Source: Talinum fruticosum (taxonomy: Eukaryota; Streptophyta; Magnoliopsida; Caryophyllales; Talinaceae). From it: a stretch of 64,000 bases of DNA. The DNA lies in contig JAITYX010000012.1 in assembly GCA_021018815.1 (NCBI GenBank), forward strand, positions 6,063,001 through 6,127,000, read 5' to 3'. The notes under the pieces are model-generated. The model ran no database searches, had not been told where the DNA came from, and was given only the letters and a program-made list of their open reading frames with translations. Both the position numbers and the translations under genes were made by a program. This document shows, one piece after another, positions 1-11,338 of this stretch. The first letter of the stretch is position 1. Each line of letters starts with the position of its first letter.

Positions 1-305
1 ACGTGTCTAGGAAAACACTCGTAAGGAATTGTCTAAGGGAGCAATTCTAGTTAAGTTAGTCCATTGTATTTTATGGATTCAAAATAGTGGATTTGACTTG
101 GTGCTTAGACTAGCATTGTCCAGTGGTTTTCTGCCCCATGAGGGTTTCCACGTATCTACGAGTTATACTTTTCGAGTTCAATCTAGACTCAAATTATCTT
201 GTTCATTCCTTTGAAGCTTAAAGTTTCTAAGTTTGATAAAATTTTCTCATCACCCTATTCACCCCCACTCTAGGGTGACTAAGACTCTCCAAGAGCAAAC
301 GTTCA
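1..305 (+). repeat. Copia LTR, 3' part (family A)
   Basis: The window opens inside a Ty1/copia LTR. The stretch ends in CA at 305, directly before a primer binding site. The same sequence occurs reverse-complemented at 36404-36680 and 58987-59260 and, more diverged, near 46000-46479. Its 5' half is outside the window. Family A looks SIRE/Maximus-like from the proteins that follow it. Short ORFs inside it are not genes. Confidence 0.85.
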
Positions 306-319
306 ATTGGTATCGAGCC
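306..319 (+). other. Primer binding site of copia element (altered)
   Basis: ATTGGTATCGAGCC follows the LTR directly. The usual plant site, complementary to initiator tRNA-Met, reads TGGTATCAGAGCC. This copy lacks one A (CAG to CG). The same altered form is at 46480-46493 and on the minus strand at 58973-58986. Confidence 0.8.
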
Positions 320-364
320 TAGCCTTTCGGAAAGGATCTAACAATCCAAAGGTCTAAAGATCGG

Positions 365-1237
365 ATGGCTCAAAACATCGAAGAGTTCGATGAAGGAAGA
401 TCTTCCACCGGACCACCAAAGTTCAAAGGGTCAAACTTCATGCCTCTGGAAGAAGCTAATGGAATGCTTTACGCTAGACAACGATGAAGATGTTTGGTAC
501 ATCATCCAAGAAGGCAATTACATTCCAATTAACATGGAAGATACAAGAAGCTGTGCCTCAAGAGAATTTTGAGTACACTAGGAAAGAACATTCGATGTGT
601 GCTATCGGCACGAGAAGAGTACAATATCTTGTCAACACATATGAAGGAATAAATGGAGAGAGAAGAAAACATCACTCAAATGTTTATACGCTTCATTGAG
701 ATTACAAACAATCTCAAATCTCTGGGTAGAAAGATTTCCCATGAGGAAATGTGCAAAAGAATTCTAAGAAGTCTACCAAAGAGAAGATGGGGTCCCAAGG
801 TGACAGCTATCGAGGAAACTCGGAACCTCTCTCAACTAAAGCCGGATGAACTGATTGGGAAGCTACTTACCCATGAAATCCATCCGGAAGAAGAGGATGC
901 CGAGGTCAACACTAAACAGAACATTGTCTTGAAAGCCTCAAAAGCGAGAGGAGAAAGTCTAAGTTCCTCGGAGCGAGAAGAAGACCCCATGGCACTCATT
1001 ACTCGAGGCTTGCAAAGAATGATGAAGCACAAGAAATAGGAGAAGAGGCTAAAGGAAGAGTTGTACAAGAAAGATAAGAAGGACAGAAAAGGTAAATACT
1101 CCTCCCCTTCAAAGTTATCTTTAACTAAGAACTCCGGTTGTTTTGAGTGTGGCGACAAAGATCATATAGTCAAAGACTGTCCAAAGCGAAAGAGGGACGA
1201 GAAAGAAGAAGAAGGCTATGCTAGCCACATGGAGTGA
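365..1237 (+). pseudogene. gag: Copia gag, broken
   Basis: Capsid-like structural protein relic. An ATG at 365 opens a frame (MAQNIEEFDEG) that shifts near 440. The homologous N-terminus continues in another frame as WKKLMECFTLDNDEDVW, typical of copia gag. The longest intact piece (653-1039) carries the UBN2-type core with SLGRKISHEEMCKRILRSLP and TAIEETRNL. A stop at 1037-1039 interrupts it. Further on, a complete CX2CX4HX4C zinc knuckle (CFECGDKDHIVKDC) lies at 1139-1180. At least two frameshifts and a stop make it non-functional. It sits 45 bp after the PBS, as expected for gag. Confidence 0.85.
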
Positions 1238-3114
1238 TGAAGACTCATCTGAAGAAGATGAAGATTCGACAACTCAAAGTGTCCGACGACACTAATAGAC
1301 TCGAAGGCTGAATCGAGTCGGATTCGACAATTCGAGACATCGAGGAGACAAATCCTCGGGAGTTAATTGAATACTTTCTTAAGTTCTCCAAAGTTGATTT
1401 AGCGAAATATATCTATACTTTGGAAGAAAAGTCTAATTCGATTCTTCTCGGTTCAAAGAACAACTTGAGTCTCTTACTTCGAGAGCAATGTTTTGAAAAA
1501 TGAATTGGAAAAACTAAGACTAACTCCGAAAGAACTCAAGACTAGCACTCAAGCCAATGAGGCTGAGTGCGAGTCACTCGGAAGAGAAAATGAGCATATG
1601 AAAAGAAAGCTCAATGAGTCTCAAGAGCTTGTTTTGAAATTCACTCAAGGTTAGAAAAACCTTGAAATGCTTTTAGGCTCTCGGTGTGTCTCCTTCGGGA
1701 AAGGACTTGGCTTTAACGAAGAGTAGGAATCTAATTCCTACTCAAATCTTTTCAAGAAAGATTCCAAAGCTGTGATGGTCAAGAAGGCTGAGCATAGTCC
1801 TATTTATAAAAATGAAAGGAGGACTGAGCCTAGATCAATTTACAGGAGAAAACCTTCTCCACCTGTTTATAAAAGAAAAGAGTTTGAAAAGAAAAAGATA
1901 CAAGCTCGGTTTTCTAAAGGAAGACTCGAGAATCGGACCAAACCCAAGGTCATTCAAATCTCGGTTCCCAAGAGTCTTCTTCCTCGAAAAAGGACAACGA
2001 GTAAAGGTAGTTACTTGGGTTCGTTAGAGGAAGTGAGAAGGGTTTGTATGTTTCGACTTGCAGGTAACTCGAGAAAGGACAAAAGGTCATTGGTACTTAG
2101 AGAGTTGATGCTCACGCCATATGCGTGGAGATTCAATACTCTTTTACGAGTTGGAAGATTACAAAGGAGGCAAACTCACTTTTGGAGATGATAGTAAGGG
2201 CAAGATAGTTGGAATAGACAAGATTAGGAAAGGAGATAATCTGGTGAGCCCGATCTATCTTGTGAAGGGATTAAAGTATAATCTACTCAGCATATCCGAA
2301 ATGTGTGACAAGGGTGAAGAGGTAAGGTTCACTCGGACAAATTGCTATATTTACTGTTGCAACTACCAAAGAGACTAAGCTCTCAAGTAAGAGATCGGGT
2401 AATACCTACACTATTCCTCTTTCGATCCAAGTCAAAATTTATCTTGTTTAAAAGCATATTTGCATGATGATTCTTGGACATGGCATCATAGACTAGGTCA
2501 TGTTAGCATGCATACTATCAAAAATCTTGCATCTCATGGTTTAGTTAGAGGTTTACCTAACTGTGCATTAAAGAATGATAAAATCTATGATGCATGCACA
2601 AAAGGGAAACAAGTCGGACATCCTTCAAACCTCTTAAAAGCTGTTTCCACATCCAAAGTGCTTGAAATGTTGCATATAGATTTATGTGGTGAAATCCTTG
2701 TAAAGAGTCTCGAGAGGTAAATCATATGTACTTATTATTGTTCATGACTACTCACGATTTATCCGGGTTTGTTTTCTTAAGCACAAAAATGAAGCTTTCA
2801 AAGAGTTCAGCAAGCTCTGCAGGAAAACTCATGTCAAGTCTCGGACTCGAGATCGGAAGAATTTGAGCTCGACCATGGAAGGGAGATCGATTACTCGGAA
2901 TTTGCAGATTTACGAAATAAGAATGGTGTTTCTCACAACTTCTCAGCACCCGGAACCCCTCAACGGAATGGGGTAGTAGAGAGAAAGAATCGAACTCTTG
3001 AAGAAATAAGAAGGATGATGATGATTGAACACAATCTACCTTACTATTTACGGGCTGAGGCGATCAACACGACGAACTACACACTGAACAGATGCCTCAT
3101 CGGACCCATATTTT
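1238..3114 (+). pseudogene. pol: Copia pol fragment: linker, protease, integrase
   Basis: Continuation of the copia polyprotein in several frames. 1240-2040 is the charged, coiled-coil-like linker found between the knuckle and protease in this family. The protease active site, normally DSG, reads E-S-stop near 2100-2115, followed by the conserved YELEDYKGGKLTFGDDSKGK block (2121-2378). The GAG-pre-integrase domain is at 2460-2640 (WTWHHRLGHVSMHTI). The integrase core starts at VLEMLHIDLCGEI and reaches the QRNGVVERKNRTL region near 2960-3000. The relic stops at NRCLIGPI (about 3114), where it joins an LTR piece. RT and RNase H are missing. Confidence 0.85.
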
Positions 3115-3785
3115 AAAGTAAAGTGAATTACCGTGTTAATTCATCTTTCTAAGTTAGTTTATATATTTGAGAATTATTTGTCCGGATCAAGTACCTATAC
3201 TCCGATGTTTTCACTCTTATAACTTGATCTTTCTTAGGATCGACTACGATGGAATTTGAGTATAATGAATATTAGACTCGGAAAATTCCACTCTTCTAGG
3301 CCTAAGATAATAATGCTCTTAATTGTCTTAATTAAATTATTATCCGTGCCTAATCTTGGACCAAAGTATTTTTACTTTGAGAAACAAAATGGTTTACTTT
3401 TGTAGGTTACCTAAACGAAGTTATCTCTTTTTGAATTATAAAAGTAACCGGCTTAAAGCTGTCAATCACCAGCAGACGTAACTTTTCTACTTCGAACAAC
3501 GCTTAGATACTTGTGTCGGGGTTGTCTATTTCCAAAACTGAAAAACTGCAATGCTAAGTCAATGGTGGTTTCCACCTTACTTTTCGAGACATCACCAGTG
3601 ACTGGAGCAACTTTAGGAGCCAAGAGTCGTTGCATAACGTTCACATCTCAATGGATCTTTTCTCAGCGACTCAAAAGAACTATTACAGCGAGTCAAGAAG
3701 GACTTACGTTCAGAAATCAATCGCAACGGCTAATCCGCTTGGTCATCTATAAATAGAAGACACTTCACAAGAAATTCTAAGTTCA
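3115..3785 (+). repeat. Copia LTR fragment, family A, U3 to TATA
   Basis: Matches the upstream half of the family A LTR seen on the minus strand at 59560-60200 and 36975-37640, including a CTCGGAAAATTCCA tract and the TTGGACCAAAGTATTTTTACTTTGAGAA block. It abuts truncated integrase, so pol's 3' half and the LTR start have been lost by deletion. Similarity fades about 30 bp beyond the TATA box. Confidence 0.75.
3748..3755 (+). promoter_or_regulatory. TATA box of copia LTR
   Basis: TATAAATA in the context CATCTATAAATAGAAG. The same block is at 59565-59572 and 36976-36983 on the minus strand, so it is the conserved core promoter of the family A LTR. Confidence 0.7.
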
Positions 3786-4022
3786 TAAATCGAGTCATAG
3801 TTGGAGGCAAAAACATTCTTTTTCCCCTTTAGTTATGGTGCTAATTCCTCACGTATTCCGATTGATGGGGAGAAGACCCTTAGTTAGGCTTCAAATGATA
3901 ATGAAGAGCGAGTCATCACGACCCCTAGAATCTTAGTCAACGAGAATCACCTGGTGGGTCTTCACTTTTGACACAAGTCTCAAAACAGTTTTGGCAACAA
4001 TTAGAAATACTTGTCTGCCTCC
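3786..4022 (+). other. Unassigned stretch, probably start of a chromovirus LTR
   Basis: No coding signal. From about 3914 (TCATCACGACCCC) it resembles the start of chromovirus LTRs that begin TGTCACGACCC. If so, the composite element at 4028-20531 inserted into that LTR, whose other part is 20532-21366, giving a LTR of roughly 950 bp. The exact boundary is not certain. Confidence 0.35.
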
Positions 4023-4027
4023 TCGGT
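4023..4027. other. Left target-site duplication TCGGT
   Basis: TCGGT immediately precedes the TGTAACACCC terminus at 4028. An identical TCGGT follows the outermost LTR end at 20531. Five base pairs is the normal LTR-retrotransposon duplication length. Confidence 0.85.
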
Positions 4028-7000
4028 TGTAACACCCGAATTTTAATCGTATTAAATTACTCTAAATTTGTATTTTATCATCTTAATATTGTTTAAAAGC
4101 GGTGAGTCGCGTGAAATTGTAAACAGACGTATGCACTAAAATTATATAATTTACTTCATTATGAGCTAATAAATGTTACTTAGCACAGATAATTATTTAA
4201 ATATTTTTAAGCTCATAAAGGTATACAAATATCGGAACGACACAGATTTTAGGCTAAAAAAACAGAGAGAGAATTGAGAAGAAGCTACTGGAGCAAGCGT
4301 GCAGCAGCCAACAAAAAGGGAGTGTGTATTGCCTTCAAAGATCAAAAATTAATTCATCAAAAATCCCACTCTCTCTCCTCTCCCCTCTCAATCTCCCTCT
4401 GCCCCTCATTATCGTTGTTGCACCGCTTGCCTACCCTCACCGGTACCAACCGTCACCGCCGGACCTGCCGCCGCCAGCAAGCCACCGTCGGCGTCCTCTC
4501 CGGCCGCCATCCCTGTTGCCACAACTTCTCTCCTTCCTCTTTTCTGTTGTGTTCAGCGCCAAGCGGGGCCGACCTGCCCCTATTGGCATCCCCGACGTTG
4601 CTTGACCAGGACCGGAGCCGCATCCTCTGGCCGTCCTCCGCCAGCCCCGACGTCGCCGTCCACCGCCACCTCGACACCCCCAAGCTCCACCACTGAATCT
4701 CCATCATCCATTTTCATCTCTAACCTCTTTCGAGGTATATTTCTAACCCTCAATTTCTAAGTAAATTATATCCCAAATTCATGTTATAATTGAATAATTA
4801 GACAACTAAATGTTGTAATTTAATTTGTGATTGAGTTTTGAATTGATTGTGGTGGAATTGGAAGAACTTTGGGGAGTAATTGAAGTGTGGTTATACACGA
4901 AATTAGGGTTCGAGTATATGTTTATAAGGTATTAAAAATTTATTTGGGTTTATTGAAATTGTGAATATGCTTATCGAATTTTTATATGAGAATGGATTTG
5001 CTTGATTGTACGACTATTGTTTGAGTTGTAAAGGCATGTTAGGGAAGTGATTCAATCAAAATTAGATAATGCTAAGAGAGAGGAATAGATGAAAGTATAT
5101 TTGAAAGTTTAATTGGATTTGAGGTGGTTTTTGTGGAATTTAACTAAGTAATTATGTGCTTTGTTAAAATTAATTTGAGGAGCATGTAGTTGTGAATTGG
5201 GCAAGTCATGCTTGAATTTGAGAGGAAGAGTAATTGAAATACTTAGATTGTTTCTATAAAACGTTGTTGTCGGTTGGGTGAGATTAAAGGTTGGAGGAAT
5301 TAATTCGGTTACAGCACAAAGCTTATGTAGAGTAACTAATGTTGTTGGGATAACCTGTGATATATGAGTGTTACAACAATCAATTTGAGGATATATTTAA
5401 GCCAAAATGTTAAATAAGAGTTCCACGAAATGAAAGTATTTCGGGATAATGATGGGTTGAAATGATGGTGTGTTGGTATTCCAGGTTAATTAATGGAATT
5501 GTAAAGTTTCGAGATGTAATACTCCATGGCCAAATACAGTGAGAGGAAAATAGGAAATTCTCTTGATTAATTGGTCATAGAATTTATCAGAAAGTATTAA
5601 ATTGCCGAGGGGATTCTTTAATAATTAACTAAGGAAGTAAACAGACATGAAGGTCTTCAAGAGTGACAACAAAGATAGTTAACCTAAATAATAAGAGTTC
5701 AAATGATACAAAGTATATAGGTGATATTGATAACTTATTAAACGAATATGACTTATAAAAGCCTTATTCTAAACACAAACACGTCACAAACGTGGCAATC
5801 AGGATGCTTGTATAAGGAGTGAAAATGCATTGAAAGGTACATTACTGTCTGTACTTTTCAAAATATTTAAATGTTAACATGTCAAAATACTACGATACGC
5901 TAAATCATTAACTAATTATGGGTAGTACTGATAAAGGAATTAATTGTACGGAGCCATCTCCCGATAATCGGGATTTCTATGATTAAATTGCTTAACCGGA
6001 GCCTTAGCTATAAATATATATATGTCATAATCAGAAATTGAAAAATTCATGAGCACAAGAAAATGAGAATATTGACGAGATTGCAACTTGGGTTATATAC
6101 TGGTTTGAAACTTGATTTTTGTGGTTGTAAATATACTCCGGCGTGTGGCCGTTGAGTTGTGTATTCCAAGCGTGTGGCTCGTTGAGTTTTATTGTGGATT
6201 TTATGCAGGTTTTAAGACTTTTAGCCTAATGGTTAGGCCATGTTTCAAACGAAACTCTGCCAAAATTTTTAGAAAATTGAAAAACCAAACTGACACCTTA
6301 AGTAGGAAGTATATTCAGTTTACAAATAGGCATACTAGATGAAACGAGTGGTACAATTAAGGTTAGGCTGCATTAAGCACATACAAGAGGCGATAGAAGC
6401 AAAAGATCAAATTTGAGTTTATTACAAGAATAGGAAATTAAGCTCATCAATTGTTATGTACGAATTCAAACTATATCCTCAATAACTTATTTCCGGAAAT
6501 GTATAAATATCGAGATCAGAAGTGAACAATATGGATAGGTACGCGAAAACTAAAAGTTTGGTGATCATAAATGTATATAAATATTGTTACAAGACTAGTA
6601 ATTTACAAACGTAGATCCGTTTTGGAAACAGAAATCGAATTGAAATTGTGTTGCAGAAATAACCAACAATTGAAGTGTTCGGCATACTGAGGTACGTTAT
6701 CGCTTGTACCTTTTCCAAAGTATTCATCTTTATTATGGAGTTTACTTGTGTTAATAATAAAAGTAATTTGGACCCACTTCACAGCCACAGTTCACAGTCT
6801 ATAGCAGATTTATCACGATTACAGTTTACGGTTCACAGCTCACAGCTTATAGTTCACGATACAGTTTACGATTTACGAAACGATTATAGTTCACAGTTCA
6901 CGATTACAGTTTACGAACACGGTTATAGTTCACGATACAGTTTACGAAACGATTACAGTTCACGATTACAGTTTATAGTTCACGATTAAAATTTACAGTT

Positions 7001-7757
7001 CACAGTTACAATTTACAACTCACAGTTCACGATTAAAGTTCATAGTACAGTTCACGATTACGGTTTACAGTTCACAGTTCACAGTTCACGATTACAGTTT
7101 ACGAACACGATTACAGATTCACGATACAGTTTACGGTTTACGGACACGATTACAGTCCACAGTACAGTTTATAGACACGATTACAGTTTATGATTGATTG
7201 TTTCACAGTATAGGTTCTAAGTTTGGCTAAATCGGAAAAGCAAATCAGTAATTGACAAGTTTGCAAACTGATTATTCAAGAAAAATAATTTAAGATATGC
7301 CTGATTTAAGAGCATTTAAAGTATAATTTTATTTTATAACGGTAACGTACTCGAGCTTCTAGCTGACATGTCAATTATTTTATGTTTTAAAATTTTTAGG
7401 AAGTCGAGCGCATGGCAGACTATTCACAATCACAACCAAAGTTTAAAGATGAAGAAAAGATAAAGCTGGTCAAGAGAAGTGATGTTCGGTTGTTCGTCTT
7501 GACCCCATACATGTTAATCCCTTCCTCGGTCTCATGGCTCATGATTCGTCTCCAGTTGATCCTCGGCGTTTTGAAAATTTCATTTTCTGTAAAGAAAAAA
7601 ATTTTGGGTTGGATTGTTACATAAATTGTTTAAAAAATTAATTTGCTCAAATGAATTTGCCTTGTTTTCATTCTGGAAACGGCGGTAACGTCTCCCAATT
7701 TACAAGTCTTCCGCTGTTAATTGCTTATTTATGTGGTTATGTATTGGTGGCATTACA
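4028..7757 (+). repeat. Chromovirus LTR1
   Basis: 3,730 bp, TGTAACACCC to GGCATTACA. It carries a C-rich leader (about 4360-4700) reading as a Pro/Ser/Arg-rich ORF in several frames, then AG|GTATAT (junction at 4734/4735) that looks like a splice donor. Next comes about 2 kb of AT-rich sequence and a degenerate TTCACGATTACAG array (6778-7195). A 70-codon ORF at 7412-7624 recurs in LTR2 but shows no sign of protein constraint. The position homologous to the TATA box of LTR3 is degenerate (GTATACAAATA). Confidence 0.9.
6778..7195 (+). repeat. Degenerate short-unit array in LTR1
   Basis: About 420 bp built from interleaved short units such as TTCACGATTACAG, TTTACG and TTCACAG. Unit order is irregular. 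Homologous arrays are at 14576-14990 and 20046-20410. The three differ in unit number and order although the flanking LTR sequence is nearly identical. Confidence 0.85.
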
Positions 7758-7761
7758 GAAG

Positions 7762-7779
7762 TGGTATCAGAGTTTCAGG
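7762..7779 (+). other. Primer binding site, initiator tRNA-Met type
   Basis: TGGTATCAGAGTTTCAGG lies 4 bp after LTR1 and matches the plant initiator tRNA-Met site over TGGTATCAGAG. It is the only PBS in the window that keeps the complete CAGAG core. The counterpart at 15558 reads TGGTATCGAGC. Confidence 0.85.
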
Positions 7780-8519
7780 TTTAGAGAATCATGAGCCCAG
7801 CGTATGGACAGTTAGTCCAACTGATTCAGAGTCATTTTATGTGTAATGTGGAGTCCTATGTGTGAGTCCCATTATTCGTCTTGGTCAATACTATAAGTTT
7901 TGTTGGCTGATGGCGCCTAAACCCAACAAGTCGCATGCGTCTATGGTTGTCTTTGCATATAGATGGTCAACATAAAAGTTGACGTCGTTAAGTGATTCTA
8001 TCATTTGAGTAAAGTTGATCCAATCCAATATCACTTGCTTGACCAGCATAATGATAAAACTATAAATCTATCGAAATAACGAAAAGAATCTTTGGAGATA
8101 TAAGTTTTGTAAATGATAGATGAAAACTGTTTAATCTCTATTGATAAAAGAAAGGTTCTCGTTTGATTCCCACGTAGATGAGTTTAAAAGCAGATATAAA
8201 CTATTGTTGGAATTTAATTTTTGGAGCTAATAATAAGCATCAGAAGCTCTAAGTCCTTCATGGGGGCCTAAAGATTAAATAAACATCAAAAGAAAAAAAA
8301 ATGTAAGCTCAAAGAATGATGAGAATTTTGATGTTATAGATAAGATTATAGGAAATGAGATATTAATATAAACTATGAAGCATCTCTTAGCTATGATAGA
8401 TGAGAGATTGAGAATCGATGGTCATAAGTAAAGATCTCCCTGGTATGTTATATAAAGATGAAATACCTTGAACTTAAGAATAGGGTAAAATAGATTAATA
8501 AATAAATAAATATGTGGAA

Positions 8520-8670
8520 CACGTGGAAACTGTATTGCAAATCTTTGGAAGTTTTCACAAAAGGTATTTGGGACGAAACTGCATTTTGGTAGTTTGTATA
8601 ACTGTGAAGTCAACGGATAAATAGAAAATGGGGAGACAAGTGATTGAGGATATGTTATTGATTACGTAAA
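8520..8670 (+). pseudogene. Chromovirus integrase tail relic, first half
   Basis: In broken frames it reads like the end of the integrase catalytic core. A KALGTxLxFSTAF-like block is followed by MGRQVIEDMLLIT (about 8627-8665), which corresponds to the conserved TLEDMLRA segment. The nested solo LTR cuts it at 8670 and it resumes at 11344 with an LVGFSCNNI-like block (canonical LVEFAYNNS). The uninterrupted homologue is about 16640-16900. The central D and E catalytic positions are not recoverable. Confidence 0.6.
8666..8670. other. Target-site duplication of nested solo LTR (left, GTAAA)
   Basis: GTAAA precedes TGTAATGCCCC at 8671. ATAAA at 11339-11343 follows the other end, one mismatch. 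The empty site GTAAAAGAAAGG is preserved in internal 2 at 16801. Confidence 0.85.
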
Positions 8671-8757
8671 TGTAATGCCCCGACCTTAAACCAATACAAT
8701 AACAAAGATTAATAAATATTAATGAGCGTGTGCACTTCAATTCACACTTTTGTTTCT

Positions 8758-8761
<4 letters not shown>

Positions 8762-8812
<51 letters not shown>
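8762..8812. repeat. (AT)n microsatellite
   Basis: About 25 uninterrupted AT units inside the nested solo LTR. Confidence 0.95.
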
Positions 8813-8815
<3 letters not shown>

Positions 8816-8935
8816 TGTACTGTACAAGTAACCATTTTATGTGTTACAGGACTCGGATGATTATAATGACGCTTGGCCAAAAAATAAGTAAATAAAAAAA
8901 TAAGCAAATAAAGTATGCTTTGTGGTGATTCAAGA

Positions 8936-8936
<1 letters not shown>

Positions 8937-8999
<63 letters not shown>
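8937..8999. repeat. (TAA)n microsatellite
   Basis: About 21 uninterrupted trinucleotide units inside the nested solo LTR, 125 bp after the AT tract. Confidence 0.95.
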
Positions 9000-9000
<1 letters not shown>

Positions 9001-9194
9001 ACCTAAAGTTTATAATAATTATTCAAGTCGGGAATTCATAAAACCGACATTCTTTTGACTTGGGTTTGGCTATTAGGGTAATGGGCTTGAGGAGAGTGAA
9101 GGGCCCAATAACCAAGCAAATGAAAAAAATAAAAAATAAAAAAAGGAAGCTGGTTTCAGTTTGAGGAGAGAGATTTCAGATTTAAATTGTTGCC

Positions 9195-9202
9195 TATTTA
9201 AA
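9195..9202 (+). promoter_or_regulatory. Probable TATA box of nested solo LTR
   Basis: TATTTAAA followed within about 35 bp by a C/T-rich stretch (9225-9300), the usual layout of a plant LTR core promoter. The His/Pro/Ser-rich ORFs downstream (9161-9637 on plus, 9266-9556 on minus) are low-complexity readings of this leader. Confidence 0.5.
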
Positions 9203-9916
9203 CCCCCAAGCACCTCAAAACCCCACCTTCATCATTGTCTCCCTTCCCAACACAGCTCACCTCCCTCACTCAACCCCCTCCACTGTCCAGCCAGACTGAC
9301 CACCACCACCACCAGCAGCTCCTCCGGTCACCATCACCAGAGCCACCAGCCGCCGGCCACCGCGAAGCCACCAGCCGCCGGCCACTGCGAAGCCAGCCAC
9401 CACTGCTGCTGCTCTGCTGCACCTGCTGCTGTGCTCTGCTGCACCTGCCGCCTGCTGCTGTACCTGCCGCCAGTCATCACCGGTCGCCGCCTGCTGCCTC
9501 CGCCAGTTGTCACCGCCAACCACCGCAGCCACCGGAGCTCCGATCAGCCACCCCATTCCAGCATAAAACCCTCATTTTCTTGTGAGTTTTGGGTAAAGAA
9601 CCTCAACCTTCAACTAATTAGTTCCTTGAATTTTTAGAAATAATTAGTTAGATGTTGCATGCAAGAGATAATTGTGTAAAATCAGATTACATAGTTAGTA
9701 TTATGCTTTTGGAGATCGTTAATTAGAAACGTTAACTCGGGTTGCCCCAAAACTTGGTATGAGAAGTGATTAGCTTGCATGTGCTTTTAATGGGTTTTAG
9801 TGGGCTAATATGATACTTAAAATAATGGAAAATGTGCAAGTAAACCTTTCATAGAGACATTACAAGACAAAAAAATTCGTAGAGCATAAGAAAGTAGAGT
9901 TGGAAGACTCTGCCAA

Positions 9917-10105
9917 CCACCACAGGTGCCCCCACAGCCTGTGGGACAGGCCGTGGTGGCCAGCAGGAGTAATTTGACCTAAAACACCCACCACGGGTGC
10001 TCCCACAGGCCGTGGGATAAGCCGTGGTGGCCACCAGAAGTCCCCACTAACCGTGGGAAGGCCCTTGAGGACCTCTAGAACAAGCCATTGACCCCCACTG
10101 GTCGT
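9917..10105. repeat. GC-rich hairpin-forming tandem repeat
   Basis: Two units of about 71 bp and a partial third, in an AT-rich setting. Unit 1 (9917-9959) opens with CCACCAC and closes with GTGGTGG, and contains the palindrome CCCACAGCCTGTGGG. Unit 2 (9988-10030) has the same CCACCAC/GTGGTGG arms around CCCACAGGCCGTGGG. A degenerate third unit keeps only the GTGGGAAGG and GTCGTGGGGAGG pieces. Confidence 0.8.
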
Positions 10106-11338
10106 GGGGAGGTCCATGATGACTTCCAAAGCAAAGTTGGTTTTCGTGATGACTCGAGTTTATTAGAAAATTTTGGAGGAAGAGATTAACTAAAGTGGGC
10201 ATGCTTGTTGTTCTTTGAGGATATAGAATAAAATTGTGAATTAAGGAGAATAGGTAAGTTGAATGATTGTAAGAAATTGAAGACAATGGGTGATTTTGGG
10301 AAGATTAAAGAAAATAAGTCATTTTGAGGGTTAAAGGAAAGAAGTGATTTTCGCCTTCATAAATTCATCTAATCATGAGAAGTTACAAATAAAAAAGAAA
10401 TAATGTAAATCATAACAATAGTAATAACGATAGCGATGACAATAATAACAATAATAAATTTGATTACTAAGAGTATCGAACCTATTAAGAAACACCTTAT
10501 TTTGTTAAGGCATCCACGTCGTTCATCCGAGTCAGCAACTTCAAAGGGATCAGAAGGAATAATTCCACGATTTAAGGTACGTTTATTGCTTGTACCTTAC
10601 AAAAACCCATATGTTTATACATAACAATATCAAATGGTTTGCTTAATGAAATGAACCATTTCAAATATTATTTGTCACCTAATTATGTGGCCCGCCCCAT
10701 ATCAATCATGTTATCATGATCATATCATATCATATCATATATATTTGGCCATTATCAACCAGACTTTGCCGATCGGTCTGGGTATGCGCATATTTAGGGA
10801 AACCGATGATCGTAAGGAGCCACTCAGATAATAAATGAATAATTGTTTTACTATCTTCTTCCCGTTTGATTTATAAATGAATTGAAATGCATGCGCTCAA
10901 ATCATATATCTTCACCTAATTATTTACAGTACATGGATAAGCGTATTGAGCTTTGGCTCATTATTTCGAAATGTTTTATCTGTTTTGTTTTAGGTAAAGC
11001 AACTCCAGAAGGGAGCAAGAAGTAGGGTTGTCTACTGGTCGAAGTGTCTTAGGGGCTCACAGTGGTGGTGATATGTCGTGTCTGGAGTTATTTTGGTTGT
11101 GTTTTAAGTCATTACCCTAACGGCATGTATTTTATTTTCTCCGCTTATGTTGTTTTCATCGGACGTTCTACTTTCGAATTCAGACCTTATTAAGTATTGC
11201 ACGTAATCTATCTAGATGTTGCCTTGTTCCTTGTTTGGAATAGCGGTAACGCCTCTAACCTATATTTCTGTTGCGCTAATTACTAGTTAATCAGTCCTTA
11301 GGATTAACCTGGTGATTACGGGGTTTAGGGGTGTTACA

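Larger units (their letters stand above)
8671..11338 (+). mobile_element. Nested solo LTR of a related chromovirus
   Basis: 2,668 bp, starting TGTAATGCCCCGACC and ending GGGGTGTTACA, inserted in the integrase relic with a 5-bp duplication. The empty site is present in internal 2. Ends and a GCGGTAACGCCTC motif near the 3' end resemble the host LTRs (GCGGTAACGTCTC), so it is a sister family. It contains (AT)n at 8762-8812, (TAA)n at 8937-8999, a TATA-like box, a C-rich leader, GC-rich hairpin repeats and a GCATATTTAGGG stretch. No PBS or internal sequence remains, consistent with LTR-LTR recombination. Confidence 0.9.

Noticed and set aside
6778..7195. CRISPR array or telomere-like repeat
   Set aside because: Units are short, interleaved and irregular with no spacers of constant length, in a plant LTR. 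They do not match the plant telomere repeat TTTAGGG.
7412..7624. 70-codon ORF beginning MADYSQSQPK, conserved at 15209-15421
   Set aside because: It lies in recently duplicated LTRs. Between copies I count three amino-acid-changing and three silent differences, and LTR3 has deleted the region, so there is no evidence of protein constraint.
9161..9637. 158-codon ORF rich in His, Pro and Ser, with overlapping ORFs on both strands
   Set aside because: Low-complexity C-rich leader of a solo LTR. It is open in several frames and both strands, with no domain and no codon structure.
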